Part shown: positions 29,016 through 35,867 of the stretch, one piece after another | Layout of the letters: each line of letters starts with the position of its first letter | Numbering within the stretch: the first letter of the stretch is position 1 | Source: a virus | Length of the DNA stretch: 36,169 nucleotides | Virus record (IMG/VR): IMGVR_UViG_3300017917_001678 | Location: 1 to 36,169 of that record | Direction: 5' to 3' (one strand) | Program-made: the position numbers and the translations under genes | The notes under the pieces: generated by a model | What the model was told of the DNA's origin: nothing | The model's database searches: none | The model's input: the letters and a program-made list of their open reading frames with translations, nothing else

Positions 29016-30080
29016 ATGAAGCAAAACTATACCTTAATTGAAGGAAATGACGCATTAAATAAGACTCTTCTTATGATGAGATATGATGTGTCAAAAACTT
29101 TAAATGAAAATTTAGTTAATGAACAAACTCAAAATAATAAAAATTCATTTTTTTTACAAAACCAACCAACAAATAAAAAACCTTCAAATAAAAAAGGTAT
29201 AATACCCGGAGCCGAACCACTACCATATACAAAGCTTGGGGATTATGTGTCTATACAATCTTCTACAATTTCGGATGGACTGCTAAAGGCTAGAGAATAT
29301 TTGTTCACCACTCAAGGTATGACTGTACAAATTGTGTTATCTATTTTGGGTGCGGAAATAGGAGCACCAATCGCATTTGCGATTTTAGATATTGCAATAA
29401 TAATTAATGATTTCTCAATTATGGTGAAAAATTGGAAGGATACTGAATACACACCATGGACATGGGAATGGTTTACATTTCATTGGGAGAATAACAAAGG
29501 ATTTCAAATGGTTATTGAAGATTTAGGATTATTGTTAGGTATGGGACTAACAAGGCTTGTTGGTAAAGGTTCAAAATATGCTTGGAAACATTTAAAGTCA
29601 ATGTCTAAAAATACTGAAAAATTAGTTTTATTAGCCGAAAAGGAGATAATAAAAAAAGAACCTTTTATTAAAAAATTACCTAAAAAACTTGCAAATTTTT
29701 CAGAAAGAAAATTAGGAGAATTAAAACAAGGTCTTGAATTATTGAAGTCTCCAAAACAAGCAACAAAAAGTGTTGTTAGAAATGTTCCAAAGGCAATTAC
29801 AATGGGAGCTTTAAATGTTGGATTTTTAACATTTTTTGATAAATATATTTTACCGAAATTAAGCGGAAAAGACAATGAAATTACTGAATTAAAGAAAAAT
29901 ATTAATGATGATGGGTTAATTGATGAAATCATATATCAAAATCCAAAATTATTTCCAAACGGGATTAAAAATTTTCAAATTGTAACTAATAAACAGAAAA
30001 AATTTGTCAAATTTATAATTGACGGACAAAATTACGGTATCAAACAAAAAGATACTTATACATTAACAAAACTATCATAA
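29016..30080 (+). CDS. Putative capsid-internal protein with membrane-active segments
   Basis: The leader has ENLVNE-QTQN at residues 31-39, fitting the hydrophobic-x-E-Q site. A Lys/Asn/Pro-rich linker follows, then hydrophobic stretches (VQIVLSILGAEIGAPIAFAILDIAIII near 104-130, LLLGMGLTRL). A long Lys-rich middle (KKEPFIKKLPKKL, SERKLGELKQGLELLKSPKQ) and a hydrophobic strand (MGALNVGFLTFF) come next, then a charged end. The combination of basic, DNA-friendly and membrane-active regions with a late-type promoter fits a protein packaged in the head and ejected with DNA. No known family. Confidence 0.65.
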   Translation: MKQNYTLIEGNDALNKTLLMMRYDVSKTLNENLVNEQTQNNKNSFFLQNQPTNKKPSNKKGIIPGAEPLPYTKLGDYVSIQSSTISDGLLKAREYLFTTQGMTVQIVLSILGAEIGAPIAFAILDIAIIINDFSIMVKNWKDTEYTPWTWEWFTFHWENNKGFQMVIEDLGLLLGMGLTRLVGKGSKYAWKHLKSMSKNTEKLVLLAEKEIIKKEPFIKKLPKKLANFSERKLGELKQGLELLKSPKQATKSVVRNVPKAITMGALNVGFLTFFDKYILPKLSGKDNEITELKKNINDDGLIDEIIYQNPKLFPNGIKNFQIVTNKQKKFVKFIIDGQNYGIKQKDTYTLTKLS

Positions 30081-30081
30081 T

Positions 30082-30933
30082 ATGAAAAAAGAATTATTAA
30101 ATGAAATTAACAACATAAGAATTAAAATGGGGTTGAGGGTAGTAAATGAAGGTTCGATATTAATTACAGAATCAGGTGTTATATCGTCATTTATTAGTAA
30201 GGTTTTACCAAAATCACTAATAACTAATACCGAAAAAAAGTTGATTACAAAATTCCTTAAAGGGGGGTTGAACGAACTTGAACAAGAGTCTTTATCTAAA
30301 TTCTTTAAAAGTGTTGAAGGTAAATCATTTGTGACTGAGTTGAGGAAACAAATTGCAAAGGAAGAAGATGAAGCAGTAAAAATGAGATTAGATGCGTGGT
30401 TAACACAAACTGAGAGAAAATTTAATAAAATAGAGAAAGGAAAAGGGTTTAAAGGCCTTATGCCAGACCCAAACCCGCTTCATATTCCAAACCCTACTGA
30501 AATAACTCGTTCGAGTATTGATGATATAATTAATACGAACATGAAAAATCCAAGATTCAAAGAATATATGGTTATGTTAGATAATTTAAATCTTGAAGAC
30601 GAAGTTAAAAATTTAACTATTCTTGCATATTCTAAAGTTGGTAATGACCCTGTTGCCGCAATTAAATATGCTGCCGAGTTATCCAAGCAATTAAATGAAA
30701 AAAAATATGGTTGGATAAAAAGAGCGGTTTATGGGGCAATGAAAAACCCGTCTAAAACAATTTCAATTGGTGGAAAAACAATTGCTGCTGGTACTTTTTG
30801 GTATGTAGTAGTAGTTGCAGTATTAACATTAGGTGCAGCAGCACTTAGTTGGATTAATTACGCAAAATCCGTATTACCAAAAGCACCTGAAAATAAATCA
30901 TTGGAAGATGAAGTGGAAGATTTTAAAATATAA
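30082..30933 (+). CDS. Putative capsid-internal protein with C-terminal membrane helix
   Basis: The leader MKKELLNEINNIRIKMGLRV has VVNE-G and LITE-S sites at residues 20-31, similar to the neighbouring leaders. The middle is basic and helical (KLITKFLKGGLNELEQ). Near the end is a hydrophobic helix (YVVVVAVLTLGAAALSWINY) followed by an acidic tail (SLEDEVEDFKI). It starts 1 nt after the previous stop. The layout resembles the preceding gene; possibly a membrane-inserting ejection protein. No known family. Confidence 0.65.
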   Translation: MKKELLNEINNIRIKMGLRVVNEGSILITESGVISSFISKVLPKSLITNTEKKLITKFLKGGLNELEQESLSKFFKSVEGKSFVTELRKQIAKEEDEAVKMRLDAWLTQTERKFNKIEKGKGFKGLMPDPNPLHIPNPTEITRSSIDDIINTNMKNPRFKEYMVMLDNLNLEDEVKNLTILAYSKVGNDPVAAIKYAAELSKQLNEKKYGWIKRAVYGAMKNPSKTISIGGKTIAAGTFWYVVVVAVLTLGAAALSWINYAKSVLPKAPENKSLEDEVEDFKI

Positions 30934-30939
30934 TGATAT

Positions 30940-31767
30940 ATGTTAGAAAACAGAGAAAAACTATTTGAAACATTAAAAAAACAAAAACTATCAGCATCAG
31001 TTGATTCAAACGCATTTATTAATAGATTCTTTAATAATGAAAAAAATGTGTTGGGTTTGTATACTGCATTAAAGGGTAAAAAATATACTCAAGGTAAATA
31101 TAAAGGACAACCTTTAATTGATTATAATGAAAATGAATTTTTTAAAAAATATGCTTGTGATTTGGCGTGGGCAAAAACTACTAACTATTGTTCATCCCAA
31201 CAAACACCTAAACAAACAACGGCGGATTGGTCATCATATCCTTGTGTTGTGAGTTTAGCAAATTCGAAAGGTGTTAAAATTGATATAAATGGAGCTTACT
31301 TAATTGGTAACTTTAGATATTTTGCAAATGGAAGAAAAGGAGATTTAACAACAGGAAAAGTATTAAATTATACTTGTAATGACCCCGAGTTTAAAACACA
31401 ACAAACTCCTGATAAAACACAAAAATTAAATACCCAATTAAAATATAGTGGATGTCCTGAGGTTCACCCGGTGAAATATGGATGTAAAAATAATTTAGTT
31501 AAAACTTTTCAGAGATGTTTAGGTGTTAAAGATGATGGTAAGTTTGGACCAATAACCCGCCAAAAAATGAAGGACTTAGGATTAGGGGGTGATGTAATCA
31601 CCGCAAAAGAAAGAATTGCGGTTTGTTCTCGATTAGACCCAGTTACTCCTGAAACTCAAAATTTAGGTTATGAAGATTATACAAATGACGAATATGAAGA
31701 TTCAAGTGAAAAACCTGAACAAGAGTTTTCAACAGGTTATGAAGATTATACATTAGAAGAAAATTAA
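30940..31767 (+). CDS. Cysteine-rich putative virion protein with PG-binding-like domain
   Basis: The start is an amphipathic helix (ENREKLFETLKKQKL). The body has Cys pairs (CDLAWAKTTNYCS, YPCVVSL, NYTCND, GCPEVH, YGCKN, QRCLGV, AVCSRL), suggesting disulphide-stabilised or metal-bound domains. Around residues 187-215, LVKTFQRCLGVKDDGKFGP and ITRQKMKDLG match the peptidoglycan-binding type 1 pattern. The end has two GYEDYT repeats. It might help the tail or ejected proteins pass the cell wall. It lacks a clear hydrophobic-x-E-Q site. Confidence 0.65.
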   Translation: MLENREKLFETLKKQKLSASVDSNAFINRFFNNEKNVLGLYTALKGKKYTQGKYKGQPLIDYNENEFFKKYACDLAWAKTTNYCSSQQTPKQTTADWSSYPCVVSLANSKGVKIDINGAYLIGNFRYFANGRKGDLTTGKVLNYTCNDPEFKTQQTPDKTQKLNTQLKYSGCPEVHPVKYGCKNNLVKTFQRCLGVKDDGKFGPITRQKMKDLGLGGDVITAKERIAVCSRLDPVTPETQNLGYEDYTNDEYEDSSEKPEQEFSTGYEDYTLEEN

Positions 31768-31770
31768 ACA

Positions 31771-31778
31771 TATAAATA
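31771..31778 (+). promoter_or_regulatory. Late-type motif TATAAATA
   Basis: TATAAATA exactly matches the T4 late core and ends 7 nt before the ATG at 31786, inside the run of virion-like genes. Confidence 0.45.
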
Positions 31779-31785
31779 ATATAAA

Positions 31786-32319
31786 ATGAAATCAGCATTG
31801 AAAATTAGTGGTGAAGAGAAAAAACAAATTCTTGAGCAACACGATTCATTTAAGAGTAAAATACAATCAAAAGTTAAAAGACTTATGATTAATGAACAAA
31901 CTCAAACCGATAATACAAAAGTAAGAGATTTCTTAGAGAAAGCCAGACAATATTGTAAAATTGCAAAAAACGGAAAATTTATGAGTGCTCCTGGCAAACC
32001 AAGTGTTCTATTTAAAATTGCAGATTATAATTCAGAGGCAGGACATTTCAAAGAAGGTGATAAATTATATATTAAATCGGATTTTACATTTGATGTTATT
32101 AGTAAAGATGAAAAGGGTAAAGAATTCAAATCGGCGTCTAATAAAATGTGGAAATGTGACCAATTAACTAATATGTTAAATAAAGATTCTCAAAATTCTT
32201 CAAAAGAAACTCCTAAACCAATGGGGACACCGGCACAAACTCAAAATACGGGAACACCAGCACAAACTCAACTTCAAAGAGCCGATGCTGAAGAATCAAC
32301 AGAATTACTTAATCAATAA
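31786..32319 (+). CDS. Putative capsid-internal protein with leader and MINE-Q site
   Basis: The leader ISGEEKKQILEQHDSFKS is closely similar to that of the protein at 26414. The likely processing site MINE-QTQTD is at residues 34-42; the following QTQ recurs in the protein at 29016. The body (about residues 45-130) is a mixed alpha/beta domain with two Cys (YCKIAKN, WKCDQLT) and ends in a Pro/Thr/Gln-rich tail with a twice-repeated GTPAQTQ. It resembles the next gene's body and they may be paralogues. Confidence 0.65.
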   Translation: MKSALKISGEEKKQILEQHDSFKSKIQSKVKRLMINEQTQTDNTKVRDFLEKARQYCKIAKNGKFMSAPGKPSVLFKIADYNSEAGHFKEGDKLYIKSDFTFDVISKDEKGKEFKSASNKMWKCDQLTNMLNKDSQNSSKETPKPMGTPAQTQNTGTPAQTQLQRADAEESTELLNQ

Positions 32320-32327
32320 AATATAAT

Positions 32328-32930
32328 ATGATGAAATCTATAATTGACGAAAATGAGGTAAAACGAATTCTTATGATGCACAAAGCATTAAAAGAACAAG
32401 AAACACCAACATCAACGGAGCCAAGCCCTGAGGATGATTATAAAAAATTAAAAGCCGCGGAAAGTGTTAAATGTTTGTTCAATGGTGCGATATATAAAAA
32501 CCACCCAAAGAAAAAGACATATTTTTATAGAGGTGTCAGTCAAAAATCAAAAAAAGAAATAGATTTTTTTGGTGACATGACATATGAATTTGTAGATGGT
32601 AGTAAAAGTGGGACATGGACATGTAGTAGATTTAAGGACTCAAGTTATTCAGATGATTTCCAATCATCAGTATCACTTCAAACTCCTGAAAAAAATAAAT
32701 GTAGAGATAAAATTAATCGATTTTATGATAGTTGGGAAAATAAAGTTGATATTGATGATAATACATTTAACCGTATGAAACAAGAAGTTCAGACTTGTGT
32801 TAATCATTATAGAAAAGATTGGGGTGGGTTATTAAACTTAGGCCCTTTGAAAAAGAAAGTTGACTTATTAAGAGGAGGAATTGGAGGAACATCAAGTTAT
32901 GGTGATGATTCTAAATGGAGAATAAATTAA
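32328..32930 (+). CDS. Putative capsid-internal protein with LKE-Q site
   Basis: The leader IDENEVKRILMMHKALKEQE ends with L-K-E-Q and resembles those of the proteins at 26414 and 31786 (E-[KV]-x2-I-L-x2-H). The body has a Cys/Trp domain (VKCLFNGAIYK, GTWTCSRF) that parallels the previous gene's (YCKIAKNGKF, MWKCDQL). It continues into a second Cys part (KNKCRDKINRF, VQTCVNHY) and a basic Gly-rich end. A second ATG is 3 nt downstream. Confidence 0.65.
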   Translation: MMKSIIDENEVKRILMMHKALKEQETPTSTEPSPEDDYKKLKAAESVKCLFNGAIYKNHPKKKTYFYRGVSQKSKKEIDFFGDMTYEFVDGSKSGTWTCSRFKDSSYSDDFQSSVSLQTPEKNKCRDKINRFYDSWENKVDIDDNTFNRMKQEVQTCVNHYRKDWGGLLNLGPLKKKVDLLRGGIGGTSSYGDDSKWRIN

Positions 32931-32936
32931 GATATT

Positions 32937-33599
32937 ATGTTAGAGAAAAAAATTAAAAAAACTTTAATTGAATCTAAAGAGAAGAAAGAAAAACTTTTGA
33001 TTGAAGAAAAGATTGTTAAGGACAGGTTATTGTTTTTATTCGAAGGTATTAATTCTGAAAAAGAATTTAAAAAATTACCTAAAAATAAACAACTTAAAAT
33101 GAGTCTCAAGTTTCTTCAAGAAATGTCTTATCTACAAAAAACTGGGTTAATTAAAGAAGACCTTGATTGGGGAGGATTTCTAAAGAAAATTTTTGGTCAG
33201 ACTTTTGGGTCGGTTGCTCAAACAATGGTTGAACCATATATTGATAGTGTTCTTTCTGCGTTAGGTATAAGCGGATTTATTAAAAATTTTGTTGTTTCTT
33301 ATTTAACCTCAAGACCAAGTGAAGTTATCGAATCTTTCTCGGATTGTAAAATAATGACTAAATTAGTTTCTAGAAGTATTGTGGAAGGTATGGTCAAATC
33401 ATTACAAGAAAAAACAGGAACTGGAGGATTTGCGTATAATTTAATTAGAAATCAATTAGGTAATATGATAGAATCAACTGAATTTGTATCTTCAATTGAG
33501 TCGGGATTACAAACTACGATTTGTTCTATTTCGAATAAATTAGGAAGTAACACTAAAAATGTATTAGGAAAATTACAAGGTGGTTTAAGTAGTATTTAA
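32937..33599 (+). CDS. Putative capsid-internal amphipathic protein
   Basis: The first 50 residues are a Lys/Glu coiled-coil-like helix (KKIKKTLIESKEKKEKLLIEEK) with FLFE-G at about 34-37 as a possible cleavage site. Further on are basic helices and long amphipathic or weakly hydrophobic segments (FGQTFGSVAQTMVEPYIDSVLSALGIS, IKNFVVSYLTS) and a Gly/Ser-rich end. No enzyme motif. Last gene of the run that begins at 29016; followed by a structured intergenic region and terminator. Confidence 0.6.
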   Translation: MLEKKIKKTLIESKEKKEKLLIEEKIVKDRLLFLFEGINSEKEFKKLPKNKQLKMSLKFLQEMSYLQKTGLIKEDLDWGGFLKKIFGQTFGSVAQTMVEPYIDSVLSALGISGFIKNFVVSYLTSRPSEVIESFSDCKIMTKLVSRSIVEGMVKSLQEKTGTGGFAYNLIRNQLGNMIESTEFVSSIESGLQTTICSISNKLGSNTKNVLGKLQGGLSSI

Positions 33600-33629
33600 T
33601 TACTTGCTAACCTTAAAGAAATTCAAAGA

Positions 33630-33685
33630 GTTAGATACTTTTTGAGTATAAATGGATTAAACTAAGGGGGTATTCCACATCTAAC
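33630..33685 (+). ncRNA. Possible small structured RNA, last part of a virion transcript
   Basis: GTTAGAT (33630-33636) pairs with ATCTAAC (33679-33685), closing a 42-nt interior that includes a small hairpin (ATACT-loop-AGTAT, 33635-33649; alternative to the outer pairs at its first bases). A strong terminator follows directly. This could be a processed 3'-end RNA, a cis element, or chance; only 141 nt separate the adjoining genes. No known riboswitch consensus is recognised. Confidence 0.3.
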
Positions 33686-33716
33686 AAAAAAGGAGAGTCT
33701 ATGACTCTCCTTTTTT
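33686..33716 (+). terminator. Bidirectional Rho-independent terminator
   Basis: GGAGAGTC (33692-33699) and GACTCTCC (33703-33710) form a perfect 8-bp stem with loop TAT, flanked by A-run and T-run. It ends the virion-type run from the left and the ClpP operon from the right. Confidence 0.92.
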
Positions 33717-33740
33717 GTTTTCCGGGGAATAGTAAGTTTT

Positions 33741-34430
33741 TTACAACTTATCTATTTTTTTAGATTTTGGTTTAACGATTTCATCGATAATACCATATTC
33801 TAATGCTTCTTGGGCATCCAACCACAAATCTCGAGTTGCGTCATTCATGACTTGTTCTGCTGACTTACCACAATAAGAACCTAATAATTCAAAAAGAATG
33901 TTATTGGTTTTTTCCCACTCAATCATATTGATACGAGCGTCTTGGATATTTCCACCGGCACCTCCCGATGATTGATGTAACATTGTTTTGGAAAATCTCA
34001 ATGATGAACGTTTTCCTTTGGTTCCTGCCCCTAACAATACTGAACCCATCGATGCCGCCATTCCGGTATTCACGGTTCTAATATCACAAGAGATGTATTC
34101 CATCACATCTACCATAGATAAACCAGATTTTACACTTCCTCCCGGACTATCAATGTGCATTGTAATGTCCGATTTATCCGAAGAATCCAAGAACATTAAT
34201 TGAGCTTGAACTATAGTTGACATTCTGTCATCAACAGGCCCTGCAACCCATAATACTCGGTCTCTCATTAATCTTGAGAAGATATCCATTTGAGTTGCTC
34301 TCATCTCTCTTTCTTCCAAGATATATGGTGTCATTGAGGATTCGATTTGTTTGGTAAAGTAATCCAAATGGGATGATGGTTTACCTAAATGTTTCGTGTA
34401 ATACGATTGAAATTCTTGTCCGTAATTCAT
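33741..34430 (-). CDS. clpP: ClpP-like serine protease
   Basis: Catalytic residues are all present: Ser127 in GMAASMGS, His152 in MLHQ, and Asp201 in TRDLWL, with the HIDSPGGSV oxyanion-binding segment near 92-100 and EALEYGIIDEI near the end. The N-terminal 50 residues are longer than in E. coli ClpP, which has a 14-residue propeptide; the extension may be phage-specific. Host-type ClpP needs a ClpX/A partner, none of which is in this window. It could replace or modify host ClpP in degrading host proteins; ClpP-like proteins also serve as head-maturation proteases in some phages. Own promoter upstream. Confidence 0.93.
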   Translation of the reverse strand: MNYGQEFQSYYTKHLGKPSSHLDYFTKQIESSMTPYILEEREMRATQMDIFSRLMRDRVLWVAGPVDDRMSTIVQAQLMFLDSSDKSDITMHIDSPGGSVKSGLSMVDVMEYISCDIRTVNTGMAASMGSVLLGAGTKGKRSSLRFSKTMLHQSSGGAGGNIQDARINMIEWEKTNNILFELLGSYCGKSAEQVMNDATRDLWLDAQEALEYGIIDEIVKPKSKKIDKL

Positions 34431-34449
34431 GTTCTTAAAATTTATTTAT

Positions 34450-34458
34450 GCAAATGTA
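34450..34458 (-). promoter_or_regulatory. Bacteroidota-type -7 promoter element
   Basis: The minus strand reads TACATTTGC, 19 nt upstream of the clpP ATG at 34430. A CATAAATA sequence follows directly, so either promoter class could act here. Confidence 0.6.
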
Positions 34459-34487
34459 GGTGAAAAAATTTAAACTAATGAAAAAAA

Positions 34488-34799
34488 TTAATTTTCAGTG
34501 GTTTCCGTTTCTTGAGTTGGGACATCATCAGGATTTGGTCCCAAATTTACCGCCATACCTTCTTCGATATCTTCGTCACATCTGAAGATATGAATTTGGT
34601 CGTTTTGTTTGAAAACGATAACTTTTTTGGCATCATCACCTAAGTTTATTCCGTCCACAACATTTACGACAATACCTTCATTATCTTGAAAGATTAGTCC
34701 CAATGCTCTAGCGAATAACATTGATGCGTTTAATAATTCTTGTGGGTTTTGTCCCATTTGTTCTGTCCCTGATTGTTCAGGATTTGTTTGATTTTCCAT
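34488..34799 (-). CDS. Hypothetical acidic protein, 103 aa
   Basis: Disordered, Gln/Glu-rich ends flank a folded middle of strands (GIVVNVVDGINLG, KVIVFKQNDQIHIFRCDEDI). Late residues GMAVNLGPNPDD are a loop. It lies 58 nt from the clpP start, on the same strand and upstream of it, so is possibly in the same operon, but has its own spacing. A poly-A leader precedes the ATG. No family recognised. Confidence 0.6.
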   Translation of the reverse strand: MENQTNPEQSGTEQMGQNPQELLNASMLFARALGLIFQDNEGIVVNVVDGINLGDDAKKVIVFKQNDQIHIFRCDEDIEEGMAVNLGPNPDDVPTQETETTEN

Positions 34800-34837
34800 T
34801 TTTTTTTTAATTTGGTTTTTTTATTAAATAAAAACTT

Positions 34838-35326
34838 TTAATAACTGAAGGACATTTTATATTCTTCCCACAATTTATTCAAAAGACTATTTTCCGTTAA
34901 TATTGTCGGTGTATGAGGTTTAGTTCTCATCACCATTTTTGCTTCGTCCGGAGTTCTATTTCCCTTCCTAAGATTACAACTAAAACAACAAGTTACCAAG
35001 TTATTCCAATCATTCCCCCCACCCCGAGATTTCGGGATTACGTGGTCTAAGGTCAATTGTTTTGATGAACCACAATAAACGCACTCATTATTATCACGTT
35101 TATAGATTCTCACTCTATTTGGTCTAATGTGTCTAACCTTATGTTTAATATAATGTAACAATCTTATAATTACAGGCCTAATATAAGTCTTATAACCCCC
35201 AACTATAGGATTATCATCCGACTTTATAATTTCGGCTTTACCCTTATCAACTAATACAAATCCTCTTCTCATTGTAGTAATATTCAATGGGGTATAGTCG
35301 TAATTTAATACTAATACTCCGTTCAT
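34838..35326 (-). CDS. HNH endonuclease domain protein
   Basis: After an N-terminal beta region, ECVYCGSSKQLTLDHVIPKSRGG (residues about 80-103) and LVTCCFSCNLRKGNRTPDEA give the HNH_5 pattern: two C-x2-C zinc pairs flanking D-H and N. This is the standalone bacterial type, common in phage genomes; it could be a DNA nuclease, a homing-type enzyme or a packaging factor. No intron is visible nearby. The start is 30 nt from a TATAAATA sequence (35358-35365, minus). Confidence 0.88.
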   Translation of the reverse strand: MNGVLVLNYDYTPLNITTMRRGFVLVDKGKAEIIKSDDNPIVGGYKTYIRPVIIRLLHYIKHKVRHIRPNRVRIYKRDNNECVYCGSSKQLTLDHVIPKSRGGGNDWNNLVTCCFSCNLRKGNRTPDEAKMVMRTKPHTPTILTENSLLNKLWEEYKMSFSY

Positions 35327-35357
35327 TTCATTGGTTTTTTGTAAATTATAAGTGTTT

Positions 35358-35365
35358 TATTTATA
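35358..35365 (-). promoter_or_regulatory. Late-type motif TATAAATA upstream of the HNH gene
   Basis: The minus strand reads TTTATAAATAAAA at this place, with TATAAATA about 31 nt from the ATG at 35326. Position suits a promoter with a short leader. The surroundings are very AT-rich, so it is weak on its own. Confidence 0.4.
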
Positions 35366-35401
35366 AATCCAAAAAAAAAATAACACATAAAAAAAATAAT
35401 G

Positions 35402-35410
35402 TATCTTTGC
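35402..35410 (+). promoter_or_regulatory. Bacteroidota-type -7 promoter element
   Basis: TATCTTTGC is 18 nt before the ATG at 35429, with a short leader lacking a Shine-Dalgarno sequence. Confidence 0.7.
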
Positions 35411-35428
35411 AACACAAATAAGAAAATT

Positions 35429-35830
35429 ATGAAAAAATTAACTATAATATCTTTATTGTTAAGTATGGTAACAATAGGTGCTTTATATTTTTTTAATATA
35501 ATTGAAATAACGGAAAAAAATTGGCCATTTCTTCCGCTATTATATGGTTCATTATGTTTATTATATTGGTGGTTTGGTGGTTTGATTGACATATGGTTTT
35601 TTGATTTTGACCCACGTCCGGTAGAGAAATCCTCAAAAGAAGATGACTCTTATTATTTTACAAGTTATTTAAGTTATCATAAAAAAGAAAAGTCTGATGA
35701 CGATGGAGATTTTACCAACTCCTTTGCGATAGGTTATCTAACAGACAATCCTTCACTTGGAGGTGTTCTTGGTGGTAATATGGCTGGTGGGTTATTGGGG
35801 TCATCGTTAGATGGTGATTTGTTTAATTAA
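35429..35830 (+). CDS. Two-helix membrane protein with Gly-rich end, 133 aa
   Basis: The N-terminal helix (LTIISLLLSMVTIGALYFF) and a second (FLPLLYGSLCLLYWWFGGLIDIWFF, about 33-57) cross the membrane. Then comes a cytoplasmic-like stretch with acidic runs (KSDDDGDFTNS). A Gly-rich hydrophobic end follows (GGVLGGNMAGGLLGSSL). No known family. ATG at 35429 is chosen because the promoter lies upstream; an upstream ATG at 35399 would be inside the promoter. Possibly an early phage envelope protein. Confidence 0.65.
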   Translation: MKKLTIISLLLSMVTIGALYFFNIIEITEKNWPFLPLLYGSLCLLYWWFGGLIDIWFFDFDPRPVEKSSKEDDSYYFTSYLSYHKKEKSDDDGDFTNSFAIGYLTDNPSLGGVLGGNMAGGLLGSSLDGDLFN

Positions 35831-35855
35831 AAATTTGATTTTAGAAAAAATATAT

Positions 35856-35863
35856 TATCTTTG
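35856..35863 (+). promoter_or_regulatory. Bacteroidota-type promoter element, 4 nt from ATG
   Basis: TATCTTTG-TGGT-ATG, the fourth case of a 4-nt gap between the -7 box and start codon. It predicts a leaderless transcript for the last gene. Confidence 0.7.
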
Positions 35864-35867
35864 TGGT

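Noticed and set aside
34450-34458. Considered treating CATAAATA beside this box as a second, late promoter for clpP
   Set aside because: The TACATTTGC box is the better match. A lone CATAAATA in an AT-rich leader is not enough evidence.
35323-35592. Minus-strand frame of 89 codons overlapping the start of the membrane protein gene
   Set aside because: It lies antisense to a gene with a good promoter and signal-like N terminus, and covers promoter sequence. It looks like a shadow frame.
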